Source of the DNA: Neocallimastix lanati (nom. inval.)
Taxonomy: Eukaryota > Neocallimastigomycota > Neocallimastigomycetes > Neocallimastigales > Neocallimastigaceae
Direction of reading: 5' to 3'
Assembly: GCA_016946835.1 (NCBI GenBank)
Contig: JACVTC010000023.1
Coordinates: forward strand, 122,001-186,000
DNA: 64,000 nt
Shown piece after piece: positions 1-12,249 of this stretch (the stretch's first letter is position 1; every line of letters begins with the position of its first letter). The notes under the pieces were generated by a model. That model saw nothing but the letters and a program-made list of their open reading frames with translations. It was not told where the DNA came from and made no database searches. The translations under genes were made by a program, and so were the position numbers.

Positions 1-1877
1 GCTGGAGTATAAATAGGAGTTGTTGTGAGATTATTTGTTTCTTCTATATATGGATTTGAAATTGGAGTAGTAGTGGAAGTATTCTTTGTTTCATTTACAT
101 AGTATTGAGGAATTGGTGTAGTAATTGAAGTACTTTTTGTTTCATTTATACCAGATTGTGGAGTTGGAGTAAATTCTGTTGGATTAATTGGAATACCAAA
201 TTCATTATTACAATTAAGAGGGGGATTCTTATCTCCTTTCCATGTAATACAAAATTCCCTTTTAATGGATTCAGCACGAAGTTCAACCCACTCATAAAGA
301 CCCCAATTAAGACCATCTAATCCTACTTCAAAATTTTTTATAAAATCTTCATATCCAAAGTTTGGAATTTGATTTTCCACAACATAAGGTCGAGTAAATG
401 AATAATCCCATTTGACTTCTGGCTGATAACGTTCATAGTATGTATCAACAACTTCTCGGAATGAAACTGGGTTAAATATATTAACAACAATTGATAACAA
501 CGTTTTTTCAAATCTTTTTTGAAGCTTTGGTGTTGAAGAAATAAATTTATCAACTAATACACGATGTTCAGCATCATCATCAATAATGTGCCATTTACGA
601 TTAATCATAGTAGTATATGATAATTCTGGAAATTTTTTGCCTACTTTATTAATTGCTTCCCATAAGCCTACACCAAATGTTTCATCATGATCTTGAGTAA
701 TAAAGTAAAATTTATAGGTACTATTGGTTGATTGGGTTGGATCATCATAGACTGCAAAATTACCAGTAGTATACCAGTAACCATCCCAATCACCCGTTAA
801 ATATTCCATTGCCATGGCTTTATGGAAGGTATCAATATCAAACCATTTACTTTCAAATTCAGCAAGCTCTAATTCATTTTCTGTATTAAGTTCATTAATT
901 GCTTTAGTTAATGATACTAATTTATCTCTATTTTCATTTGGTTTGACATCAAAAACGGCATAATAATTGGGATCTTCTGGCCTATATTCAAAATCAGAAC
1001 CTGTAGTTCCATCTAATACAAAACCAAGAGCTTTTGGAGGATTTATTGTTTCCGTAGATGGGTCACCATAGAATTCAGCTTGAATAAATGAATAGGTAAT
1101 GACTGATTCTTGCAAAGTATAGAATCCCACAGGTTTTTTATTATAATAAACCCGAACCATGATGGAATGTAAACTTGGCATTCCAATAGTTTGAATAATG
1201 TTACCATAAATTAATTGACGCAAATTGAGGGGATCTTCACTTCCTGTACGTAATTTAAATACATATCTTCCATTAATTCCTTTAGATCCCAAAATATCGT
1301 TATCTAACCATAACTGAAATTGAAATCTTGAAAAACCTCTATTTTTGGCAGAAGCAGGTACATTACTAAATGTCTCTACTGAATTCTTTAAATAAAATTT
1401 TACATTTTCTAAATTTGTATTTTCATAAGTATTTGGATCATGAAAGAAATTTTCCACATTTTCACCAGTTATATGAAGAGTTGGAATATAAGTATCATCA
1501 AAAAGTTTAGTTTTACCGATACTTCTATTCCAATTACTTAAATTAGGGGGATGATTAAATGTTTTTAATTTTTTAACAGTGTCCTTTCTTCCATAAAATT
1601 CATTATATGTTGTATATATATTTGGATTTAATGTACGTATGAAATTCTCTTCTTCATCATCAACAATATAATTATATTCAAAAGCTTCATTTGGGACATT
1701 TGAGACATTTATTGTATGTAATATATCATCAGTATTAATAGGTTTCATTTCATATTTATTACCACCTACGATATTGACATAAGTTTTTGATCCAAAAGAA
1801 ATGACTTTAAATACAACTGTTCTACTAATCGCTTTACATATTAATGTAAAAAAAAATAAAATTATTTTAATATTCAT
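1..1877 (-). CDS. CotH kinase-family secreted protein, 3' end beyond window
   Basis: A single reading frame is open from the ATG at 1877 to the left edge (625 codons), so the C-terminus is missing. The N-terminus is a hydrophobic signal peptide (about residues 1-20, MNIKIILFFFTLICKAISR). A CotH domain follows: a FKLR..EDPLNLRQLIYG block, a YYNKKPVGFYTLQE block, and ITQDHDETFG near residue 395, which matches the acidic motif of the spore-coat-protein-H kinase-like fold. From about codon 560 the protein becomes a Thr/Pro/Asn linker of imperfect repeats of roughly 20 residues (NETK..STTTPI..). CotH proteins of anaerobic fungi are often joined to dockerins, so a dockerin past the linker is likely but not visible here. 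It is divergent from the receptor gene to the right. Family call is confident; enzymatic activity is not shown. Confidence 0.88.
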   Translation of the reverse strand, partial: MNIKIILFFFTLICKAISRTVVFKVISFGSKTYVNIVGGNKYEMKPINTDDILHTINVSNVPNEAFEYNYIVDDEEENFIRTLNPNIYTTYNEFYGRKDTVKKLKTFNHPPNLSNWNRSIGKTKLFDDTYIPTLHITGENVENFFHDPNTYENTNLENVKFYLKNSVETFSNVPASAKNRGFSRFQFQLWLDNDILGSKGINGRYVFKLRTGSEDPLNLRQLIYGNIIQTIGMPSLHSIMVRVYYNKKPVGFYTLQESVITYSFIQAEFYGDPSTETINPPKALGFVLDGTTGSDFEYRPEDPNYYAVFDVKPNENRDKLVSLTKAINELNTENELELAEFESKWFDIDTFHKAMAMEYLTGDWDGYWYTTGNFAVYDDPTQSTNSTYKFYFITQDHDETFGVGLWEAINKVGKKFPELSYTTMINRKWHIIDDDAEHRVLVDKFISSTPKLQKRFEKTLLSIVVNIFNPVSFREVVDTYYERYQPEVKWDYSFTRPYVVENQIPNFGYEDFIKNFEVGLDGLNWGLYEWVELRAESIKREFCITWKGDKNPPLNCNNEFGIPINPTEFTPTPQSGINETKSTSITTPIPQYYVNETKNTSTTTPISNPYIEETNNLTTTPIYTP

Positions 1878-3569
1878 TATAACTGTAACTAATCTAATTC
1901 AATAAGGTTGATAGATGAACTTCTTTTTATGAAAGTATAAAAAATTTTTTTATATCGAAATTATGATGTTAATATATATAATTTTTATGACAATTATAAT
2001 TTATATTATATTTTATAATCATTTAAATTTAATAATAGAGAATTTAAAATATAAAAGAATTTTTTTTTTTTATTGAAAAATGAAGAAGAATAAAAAAGAA
2101 ATGAAAAAATAAAAAATAAAATGAAAAAAATAATCAAAATCTAAAATTTTGAATAATTCCAACTATCTTGTAAATAACTAAAATCATAATTACAATTATT
2201 TATAAAATAAATTGAATATATTATCCAATAAATTAATAAAATAAATGAAAAATAAGAAAGAACTTCTTTTTAATTAAAAAAATTTTATAAAATTCATATA
2301 TTAAATATTTATTATTGGATATTTAAGGAAAAATTTTAAATTAAATTATATATTTATATTTTAAATTCAAGATGTATTAATCAAATATATAAAATAGAAT
2401 TTTTTATTATTTACTAAAAATAAATTTATATATTAAAAATTTATTCAAAATTTTATTATAAGTAAAAATAATAATAAATTACTGTAATAAGAGTTTAGAA
2501 CTTTAAATATATTAATAGATTAAAGTCTTCATATAGTAAAAAAGAAATGTATATATAATTTTTAATTTAGTGTTTTGTATAATTATTTTTTATCTTTAAA
2601 TCTTAACTTTTTATTATAATAAAAAAAAAAAAATATATTATTTAAATTTTATTAAAATTAAAAAAAAAAAAAAAAAAAAAAAGATTTAAAATAAATTTTT
2701 TTATTTAAATTATATATGATGTTTAATATTACATTAACCTATTTAAAATAATAAAAAAATTTAAAATATGTTTTTTTTTTTACAATTTCAAATTAAACTA
2801 ATACTAAAAATATAAAAGAAATTATAGTATAGAAGGAATATTATAAATATAAAAAAAAAAAAAAACTACATTTATTAATAAACTTAAAAATTAAATATAT
2901 TAAAATTTCAATAATATTAAAGTGGAATAAAATATTTTTCCATTATTTATCACTATTAATTTATTTATTAATATAAAAAAATAATAATTAAGTACTTCAA
3001 CTTCAAAAGAGTAAAACATTAAAAAAAAAAAAAAAAAAAAAAAAAAACTAAATTAAAAATATAATAAAAAATAAAATCATAAATAATAATAAATTATAAT
3101 AAAAATAAAAAATGAATAAAAATTAAAAAAAATCACTCATATATACCAAATCTTTCGTTCATACTAGTATCACAATAACCATTCTAATTATAACATTTAC
3201 TATCTAAATAGGAAGTAATAAAAAAAAATTTTTATCAATATGATAATAATAAAATTTAACTTTTTATATATATAAAATTATAATTATAAATATTTTATAA
3301 ATTAAATAATACAAATAAAGTTAAAAATTAAAATATGAAATATTAATTAAATATACCTAAGCATATGTTGCTTTTGATTATGAATATTATATTACAATTT
3401 TTAGTTTTTTTACGAATTCAATTTTATTTATTTATTTATTTATTAATATTCATAAATTTATTAATCAGTAAAAAAAAAAATAAATAAAAATATTTATAAT
3501 TACATAATATTAATTCTTTATGTAATAAAGAATTAAATAAAAAAATATATATATATATAAAAATTCAAA
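1878..3569. other. AT-rich divergent intergenic region
   Basis: Region between divergent start codons. It holds poly(A)/poly(T) runs (for example near 2660 and 3020) and no credible coding sequence. The stretch at about 3452-3480 (ATAAATTTATTAATCAGT followed by an A run) recurs at 15717-15734 upstream of the paralogous receptor, so the duplicated unit includes some 5' flank. No defined promoter element could be recognised. Confidence 0.6.
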
Positions 3570-6184
3570 ATGATACTTATTAATAGTTTATTATATTTAA
3601 TAATTTGTTTTTATGGTGTCAATGCTAAGGAAGTTATTAATATTTTAATAAATAAACCTGACATTGATGCAAATGAATATTTAGAAAAATATAATGAAAT
3701 GATTAACCAATATTTTTCAATGAATAACATTAACGACTATGATGTAAAATTTTCGTATTGTAGCCCTGTATCCACAGATGGTGAAAATCTTTCTCAAATT
3801 TATAAAAATGCAGGTTCTCCATTCTCAATCGATGTTGAATATGCAAAGAATTTTAATTGTACACTTAGAGAATTAAAAAATGTGAATTATGATATGATGA
3901 TACTTGATGATCGTTTTTTATATGCTGATAATTCATATGCTGATTACGTCTTATTACAGGATGAATTTGATTTCAAAAGATTTTCAGACTTCTATGCTGA
4001 TTACAACAATTATATATTAAATATTGATGATATTAATTACCATGATAAGGATATTTTAAATGATGGTAAATTAGGTAATAAGAAGAGATTATATGGACTT
4101 CCTTATGAATTAGATTTCGATGTATTATATTATCATTCAATAAATGAACAGTCGAAGGATTCATTATCATTAAAAGTGAAAGGTTCATCTTTTAAAGATA
4201 ATAATTCTTCAGATAATAATTCTTCAGATAATAATTCTTCTGAAGAAATTCTAAGTGCAGGTTTCAAGGATAATGATGATTTAATAAATTTTTTTGGTGA
4301 ATTTGTTCGTTATCAATACAATAAACCAATCGAAAACGAAATTTCATCTTATAATTTTTTATATAATAAGGAATCTATTGAATTATACCACTCCTTTAGA
4401 AATTATATATTAAAATTTACAGGAAATAATATAGAAAAATCTTTATCAACCACAGTAGAAGAGGCATATTTATCTTTTCTTGAAAATGAAAATAAATTAT
4501 TTAGAGGAAGAGCGTCACTTTATAAAAGTTTAAAAGAAAATTCAAATATTTCAATTAAAATGAATTCCTTACCAGATAATATTAGTGTTATCAATGAAAA
4601 ATATTTAGTTATCAATAAAAATAGTTTAAAATCGACTGATGTCCTAGTTAAAATAGCATTAATTCTTACATCAAAGGAAATGCAAATCTATCGTTCCATG
4701 GAAATTGGAAGTATTCCTACATTTAACTTTAAAAATGTATCCGATGAATCAGTTATTTCTTACTGTCAAATAAATTCCGATATGTGTAATTTACTTGAAA
4801 AATTAAATCCAATTCGTATTAGAAATATATTTAAAAAGAATAAATTTAGTGCTCATTATTTAGAAACAAGATTAATATTTCCATCAGGATTGAAGCAAAG
4901 TTTAATAGATCCAAATAATAATACTGCTTCAAGGTTATTTATGAATATATTAGATATTTGGAATTATTCTTCCGATAAGGAATATGAGATTAATTCAAAT
5001 ATGATTATATTTTTAATTTTAAATATTTTTTCAATTTTAGTAGCAATATTCTTGTTTTTATTAATGATAAAGGTTCATAGAAATAGAGAGCATCCATATA
5101 TTAAAGCAGTATCTCCTCAATTATCCAATTTAACCATTTTCGGTATTTTAATGAGAATTATATATCCATATTGTTATGGTTTAGTAAAAACTAGATTTTT
5201 ATGTCGAATGAGTGTTGTTTTAAATTTTCTTATTAATAACTTAGTGTACATTCCACTTTTTGCCATTATCTTTCGTATTTATTACATTTACAACAATGCA
5301 ACAAATATATCCTATGGAAAAAAATTACAGGATGGACGGTTAATTATATATATAATTATGGTAATAATTGTGACCTTCTTTGGTTATTATGGAATTTCAT
5401 ATTTTAGTTTTTTTAATTTAGAAACAGACGGATCCTTACAATATTCTCGCTATTTAACATGTGTTTATGATTTTAATCAACATTCTATAATTTCAATTAT
5501 TTATACTTCCATTATAGTAAGTTTATTGTTTATTAATATAAATATATATTTATTAATAATACAATATATATTAATGAGTAATAATTTAATGAAAATTTTA
5601 ATAAGTTCTAATTAATTGGTTTTTGAATTATTTATATACATACATAGTTTATTATAATGATAGTATTAACTATAAAAATACATACTCTCTCAAAGAAATA
5701 TGGTGATACAATTTTCATATACTTCATAGTATTACTTTTATTATCATCTTTTTTCTTCGATATTGCTTTCAATTCTTTCTTATCCAACGGTAGTGCTCTT
5801 AATTTATCTACAATAATATTAATGTATGTTCATATAATTATTTCCTTAATTACCTTGTACTTTTTAATTGGTAAAAGACTACTTTACATTAGGAAACATC
5901 CCATTAAAAATAAAGAAAACATTAATAAACACCACTTTAGTAATATTAATAATCTTGCCAAATTCATTGCTATGAAAAAGGATAGTAGTTTGTCATTCTC
6001 ATATTCTAATAGTAGCAACAAGAGTCAAAATAAAAATAGTATCAATTCCAATAATTGTAATAACAATATTACAAATGACATAGATAAATCAAATATTAAT
6101 GATAAAAATTACCTCTATTTTACTCAAAACTTAAAGCGTTTGGACTCTAATAATAATAATTTTTCCAATATAATTTTTGAATAA
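3570..6184 (+). CDS. SBP-like ectodomain / class C GPCR fusion receptor, copy 1
   Basis: Two exons, 3570-5516 and 5648-6184, joined by a phase-0 intron (GTAAGT donor, CATAG acceptor), give about 827 residues. Residues 1-19 are a signal peptide. Residues 20 to about 460 resemble a type 2 periplasmic/extracellular solute-binding protein (for example LYGLPYELDFDVLYYH), interrupted by an SSDNN repeat. From about 478 a seven-helix class C (GABA-B-like) domain follows, with HRNREHPYIKAVSPQLSNL after TM1 and the expected extracellular-loop cysteines (FLCRMS and LTCVYD). The intron lies inside TM5; TM6-TM7 and a Ser/Asn-rich cytosolic tail are in exon 2. Without splicing the frame would stop at 5615 and lose the last helices. 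A plasma-membrane sensor of an extracellular solute is inferred; the ligand is unknown. Closest relative is the gene at 15805. Confidence 0.88.
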
Positions 6185-7652
6185 AAGAAACTTTAATATG
6201 ATTACTATCTCCTATAAAAATAATAGTAATTACACAGTAATCTTATTATAAATAAATATATATTTTAATAATATAATTTGATCATATATCAATTTTCAGA
6301 ATACAATACTAGTTTTATAAATATACCAGAAAAAAAAATAATTATATATATATATATAATAATTTTTTTTTCTTCTTTTCTGATTTATAAATCACAAATC
6401 AAAATATAAAATACATTAATAGTTATATTAAATTTTTAAATATTTTTTCACATTAACATTACAATTTAATACAGATAAAACAAAAATAATATATAAATAT
6501 ATATTATTTGCTCTTTTTTAATTTTTGTTTTTCTTTAATATTTTATTTTTCATAGCAATTTATGTTTATTATTTTTTTATTGAAATAATTATATATATAT
6601 ATTTTTTTTTTATTTTCCTTTAAAAAATTTATATATTATAAACTAATAAAAAATATAGTTTATTAAATAAGATTAATAATTACAAAAAAAATTATAAATT
6701 TTTAAAATATATTTGTTTTTAAATATAGATAAAAAATTAATAAATAAATGGGCTATTATTTATAAAAAAGAATGTTGTTAATAATATATTTTTATAAATA
6801 ATATTTAATTTCATTATTAAATTTTAAAAAAAAAAAAATAAAAATAAAAATATAAAAAAATAAATAAATATAAAAAAAAATAAATATAAAAAAAAAATAT
6901 AAAAAAAAAATAAAAAAATTAAAAATTAAAAATTTGGTGTTAAAATTGAAATACTAATTAAAGCGACATGATAATAAGAAAGTTTTTTTATGAAATTTAA
7001 ATATTAAACTATAGATATTTTATTATTTATTATTATTAATATTAATATTATTATTATTATATATATATAAATATAAATATTATTATTATTTAGTTATTTA
7101 TTTATTTTCACGTATTTATAATAAATATTATTAAATAAAGTTTTTTCTTAAATAAAAAAAAAAAAAAATAGAAATTGTTCAAATAAATAATTTTATTCAT
7201 TCTACAATATATTTTTAATAATAATAATAATAATTTTTTTTTAATAAATTAAAAAACTATCGTTCATAGAATTATTATTTTAAAATTTTTAATTTTTTTT
7301 TTTTTTTTTTTGATTTACATAAATTTTTAGACTATATTTTATTATATAAAAAATTATATATTTGATCTTCTTTTGATACTTCTATAATTTTAGTTATTAT
7401 ATCTTATTAAATAAATTATATAAATTATTTTAGCTTAAATTTATAATTCTACTTTAATTATTTTTTAAAAAACAATTAGTATCTTAACAGTTTTTTTTTT
7501 TATTTATTAAATTTTAATAAATTTATTAAACTTTAACAAATATAATTTTCAAAATTAAGTAAAAAAAAAAAAAAAAAAAATAAATTATTGGAAAATTATT
7601 ATAATTTTTTTTATTTTTTTCCACAAATTCTTTCATTTTTATTAATATATTT

Positions 7653-7703
<51 letters not shown>

Positions 7704-7980
7704 TACTCAAAATAATAAATATAAACAAATAAATTATAATTAGATTTTTAATATTTTTGACAAATAAGTTAATTAAATATTTTAATATAATAATCAACAA
7801 GTACTTTACATTAATTATTAAAGGTTAGGAAAAGCAAAAACGACAATTTGTGGCTTGATTTATTTTATTGTTTTTTTTTTGATAATGACACAAAAAAGTA
7901 GCGCTGCAGACTGGAGTGATGAATTTCGCCAAATTGAAAATTATTAAAATAAATAAATAAAATTAAATATTATTAATATT
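6185..7980. other. AT-rich intergenic region
   Basis: Simple A/T sequence with poly(A) and poly(T) tracts, including a T run of about 47 at 7655-7701. A short patch of ordinary complexity at about 7826-7935 carries one copy of the ATTTCGCCAAATT motif seen in the adjacent MITE, so it may be a fragment of a second such element. No gene seen. Confidence 0.55.
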
Positions 7981-8301
7981 GGGGTGTGGGGCATTTCGCC
8001 AAATTACATTTTGCCAGGTTGCATTTCGCCAATTTTTTTGAAGGCATGTGGCATATTAAAAAAATGTGGCATTTTACCAAATTGCAATTCGCCAAGTTGC
8101 ATTTCGCCGAATTAAAATTATTAAACAAATAAATAAATCAATAAATAAAATTAAATATTATTAATATCGAATAAAAACAATTTTAAAAAAAAAAATTATT
8201 TTGAATATTTATTTATTTATTTATTCATTTATTTATATCACAATACTCCACTTGTCGAAATGCAACATGTCGAAATGCAATTTGGGGAAATGCAATTCTC
8301 C
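7981..8301. mobile_element. Mutator-type MITE with subrepeated terminal inverted repeats
   Basis: The left end (GGGGTGTGGGGCATTTCGCC) and the reverse complement of the right end (GGGAGAATTGCATTTCCCC) form terminal inverted repeats of about 48 bp. Each is built of roughly three tandem units of the type TTGCATTTCGCCAAAT. The flanks are ATTAATATT (7972-7980) and CTTAATATT (8302-8310), a 9-bp target-site duplication with one mismatch, which suits the Mutator superfamily. There is no coding capacity. A related element lies at 62478-62772, and a decayed MULE transposase lies 0.75 kb downstream. Confidence 0.72.
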
Positions 8302-9049
8302 CTTAATATTGATGTATTTATATTTTTAAAGTAAATATTTAAATATTAAATAAAAATTTTCATATAAAAATATCTTTACAAATAAATAAATAATAAATAA
8401 TTGATAAATAATAAATAATAAAATAAAAAGTAATATAAACAGTATAGTAACAATTATAAAAGGATTGTCATTAATAATAATTACGATTAAAATTATAAAT
8501 AATAATTATTATTTACAAATATAAATATATAATTGAATTAATAAAAATAATATTTAACTACTTTAGAAAAACATAAAAAAGTTTTTCTTATAGGATTTTA
8601 TGTTATAAATAATAAATAATATATAATAAATAATAATTAAATAATAAACTGTAACAATAATTACAGAAACATCAATAATAATATTTTTATAATAACGATG
8701 AAAATAATAATAGTTATTAAATATAAAAATAAATATAAAATTATAATATAAAGATTTTAATTCTTAATATTTTAAAAAACGTAATAATCTCATAAATACT
8801 TTATATTTATCAGTTACACTAAAAAAAAAGGAATTATTTAAAATATAAAAGAATTAAAAAATAATATTTGGATAATTAATCTTCATTTAAATATATATAT
8901 ATTTAAAAATATATATTATTAAAATTAATCATTAAAATGTTTAATTAGAAACTTTTATTAAAAAAAGTGGAGAAAAATCAAGAAATTGAAATAAGCAAAT
9001 TAAAATAGGAAAAGAACAAATTATTTGAAACAGAAAACATAAATTTAAT
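8302..9049. other. AT-rich spacer
   Basis: Low-complexity A/T sequence between the MITE and the transposase remnant. No gene or other element recognised. Confidence 0.5.
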
Positions 9050-9693
9050 CTTTCATCCAAATGGAAAGATAATTCAAAAAAAAATATAAATATACTGAAC
9101 ATAAAACATTAAATAAATGTCCATCTTTCATTATTTTAAACAATGAGAATCAAATCTTTGAACATGATGACTCACATAATCATCTTGAAAATAAATTTGA
9201 AGCAGCTAAATCAATGGTAAAAAATAAAATTAAAGATGAAATTTCAAATAGTTCAATTCCTTTTAATGCAAATATAAAACATAAATATGATGAAATTTCT
9301 CAAGGTATGGGTCTTATATGTCTTAGATATAATTCAATTAAATCCCAAGTAACAAGAAGTAGAAGAAAACAGTTACCTCCTGATATAATAATATTTGATG
9401 AAATTCCCAATGAATGAATCAAAATATTATAAAACTAAAAGGGATGAAACTTTTATAATATTCAAAAATAATGATTTAATTGTTTTTCAATTTCCATTCC
9501 AAGCAGAATTATTTTCTAAAAATAAACATATTTTTGCGGATGGCACATTTTATATTGCATCGATATTTAGTTATCAAGTATTCATAACTAGAACTTATGT
9601 TACAGAATTAAATTGTTTTTACACTACTTCCTTTTCTATATTAAAAAATAAAAAACAAACAACATTGAAGAATTTGATTGTAATAGTGACCTA
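9050..9693 (+). pseudogene. MULE-type transposase remnant with FLYWCH-like N-terminus
   Basis: In one frame from about 9080 a zinc-finger-like segment is visible with a Cys (NKCPSFIIL) and a later HNH (DSHNHLE), as in FLYWCH fingers. It continues through 9214-9417 with a basic block ending in SRRKQLPP. At about 9415 a one-base shift moves the frame: EIPNE ends in a stop, while the next frame resumes SKYYKTKRDETF and reaches the transposase-core start FADGTFYIASIFSYQVF. The sequence stops making sense after about 9690, so most of the catalytic domain, with its later acidic residues, is missing. It is a dead fragment. Proximity to the MITE suggests the same superfamily, but shared termini were not demonstrated. 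Confidence 0.7.
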
Positions 9694-9714
9694 ATCTAGT
9701 ATTCTATAATTTTA

Positions 9715-10440
9715 AATCAACATTGTTTATATTATAATCTATATCTTTTATTGGGCTTGTATTTAAAGTAAAGAGGTTTTCATCATTTGTATAAATGGTA
9801 GTAATTATTTTATTATTTTTAAAAATTTGGAGTCTTTCTTTAGTGTTACACATTTCCATTTACTAAATTAAAGCCTTTTTTACATAGGACATAAGGTAAT
9901 GAGTGGAAATTAAATTATTTTGTATGTTTGGGACATAAAATACATCTCGAATAGAAAAATTATTATTTTTATACATTCCTTTGTACTAACCCTTTTTGAA
10001 TATTCTATCGGATTGTCCGATTGAATATGTAATTCCTCTATTAGTAACTTCTTCAATGTTTGATAGTATTTTTAAATTTTTAGATAAATTGATTCCTGTT
10101 CCACTATCAATGATCCTTAATTCTTCGTTGCTATCTTCCTTACCATTATTTTCTTCTTTTAAGATTTCGGCAGTTACTTTTATTTACCTTTATGTTCCTG
10201 GAAGTTATTGAACTTTTAATAACAGTTCCTGGAAGTTATTGATTTATTATTTTTATTTTTATTTTCTCCCCTATAATTATTATTTAGTGAATTTGATGGG
10301 TTGAAAAAGCAATTATCAGTATTGTGCCCATTTTTATGGCAATATTGGCAATATTCGTTGAAATTTGTTTCTTTATTGAAATTATATGGGAGTTTCCCAT
10401 TTCTGACTTTGTTAGTCTGATCTTCATGTTTGATATACTT
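9715..10440 (-). mobile_element. Ty1/copia Gag-protease fragment, decayed
   Basis: On the minus strand a CCHC zinc knuckle (CQYCHKNGHNTDNC, around 10310-10352) is followed by an aspartic-protease-like start (ELRIIDSGTGINLSKN, near 10100). A copia-type segment comes next, VFYVPNIQNNLIST. The parts sit in different frames with stops between them. No integrase or reverse transcriptase follows and no LTRs were found. A longer pol fragment of similar type lies at 59420-60670 in the same orientation. Confidence 0.68.
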
Positions 10441-12249
10441 TTTTGATTTAAGTATTTTAATAAAAAATTATTATTATTATATATATATATTTTATTTTTT
10501 GAAATATTTTAATGTTAAATATATTTTTAATTATAAAAAAGCTTTATTAGTATTTAAAATTTAGTATTTATTATTTGTTGATTACTTTTAATAGTATTAT
10601 TTTATTCAATTTGTATAAATTATTATTATTTTTAATCTTTTATAAAAAGGTAAAAATATATTAAATATTATTTTTATTATTAATAATACGTAAAAATAAA
10701 TAATTGAATAAAGTTTTAAAAAAAAAAAAAAATAAAAAATAATCAAAAAAATTATAATAAATATTAACTTCTGAATTATATTAATAGTTTTTAAAAAAAA
10801 TATTAAAATTATAATATTTTATAAAGTTTAAGTTTCTTTCATATAAAAAAAATCTAAAATAAATCATGAATTTATGTATTTTATATCAAAAATAGTAATT
10901 GGAAAAAAAAAATTATAAAATTAAATAATAAATTTATGTATTATATTCTTAGTTGTCTCTAATTTTTATTTTAAAGATAGAATAAAAAATTAGTGAAAAA
11001 TTCATAATTCTATATCAATAATTATAATAATTTTTTATTATTGATATAGAATTATAAAAATTTCACTAATTTTTAATAAACAAAGAAGTTTTTATATCAA
11101 TACATTTTTATATTATAAATTTTTTTTTTTTTTAAAAATAAAGAATGTAAATTAAAAAAAAAAAATTATAAAAGTTTTTTATTATATTCAATCATTTATT
11201 CAAATTTAAAGTTTCAATGACCAGAAATTTTGGATATAACTCAAACAAAAAAAAAAAAAAAAGTATAAATATCTATCTAAAGCGGAAAAAAAATTAAAAA
11301 ATAAATAAATAAATAATAAAAATAAAGAAAGTATATAATATAAAAAAATAAAGGTAGAAAAAAAATGACATAAAATGACATAAAAATAAAAAATAAAATT
11401 ACAATAGTAATAGAATTATTTTTTATTTTAAATAATAAAATAATAATAAAATTTAACATTATAATAAGAATATATATATAAATAATATAATAAATTCAAT
11501 CATATAGAAAATAACAAATATAAGATATTATGAAAAATAGAAATATTTAGTATATAATTTATAATATAAAAAAAAATGATAATATTTTTTTATTTATATT
11601 TTTTTGTTTAGTTTTTTCTTTTTCATTTCAGCATTATTCAATAATCTACTATATAATATAATTTTTTTGATTTATTATTTTTTTTTAATGGCCAAAAAGT
11701 CATTTTTAAAAATATATATATATACAAAAAGGGTTAAATAAAATCAATATTAATAATAATACATAGTAATAATAGTAACAATAATTGTAATAATAATAAT
11801 AATAATAATAAAGAATAATAATAAAGAATAATAAATAATAAATAAATAATAATAAATATAATAAAAAAGATTTGATAAAATTAATTTTAATAATAATACA
11901 TAATAAAAGTAATAGTGATAATAATATGGAATAATAATAAGAAATAATAATAAAGAAAAATAATAGAATAATATATAATAATAAAAGAAGAAATAAAAAA
12001 AAAAAAGGATTTGAATTATTGAATATTTTAATATATATTATTCATAGTTTTTTTTTAAATTAAATAATATAAATTTTAATTTATTTTAATATATTATTAT
12101 AATATACTTTAATATATATTTATATACATATTTTTTAATCATAGCTTGGACATAATTTTTTTATAGATTTTTATTCTACATATGAAACATTAATAATAAT
12201 AATAAAAAAAAAAAAAAAAAAAAAAAAGGAATAACAAAATATGAAAATT
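10441..12249. other. AT-rich intergenic region
   Basis: Simple A/T sequence rich in AAT-type triplets (notably 11750-12000). The only discrete structure is the hairpin at 10985-11074, listed separately. No credible gene. Confidence 0.5.
10985..11074. repeat. Large imperfect palindrome (hairpin)
   Basis: Two arms of about 37 bases are near-perfect reverse complements. The left arm starts AAAAATTAGTGAAA and ends CTATATCAATAA; the right arm starts TTATTGATATAG and ends TTTCACTAATTTTT. They are separated by about 16 bases. It could be a MITE remnant or a replication-generated palindrome; no target-site duplication was recognised. Confidence 0.65.

Noticed and set aside
9996-10211. 71-codon plus-strand frame
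   Set aside because: Opposite strand of the copia Gag-protease fragment, which has the zinc knuckle and DSG motif.
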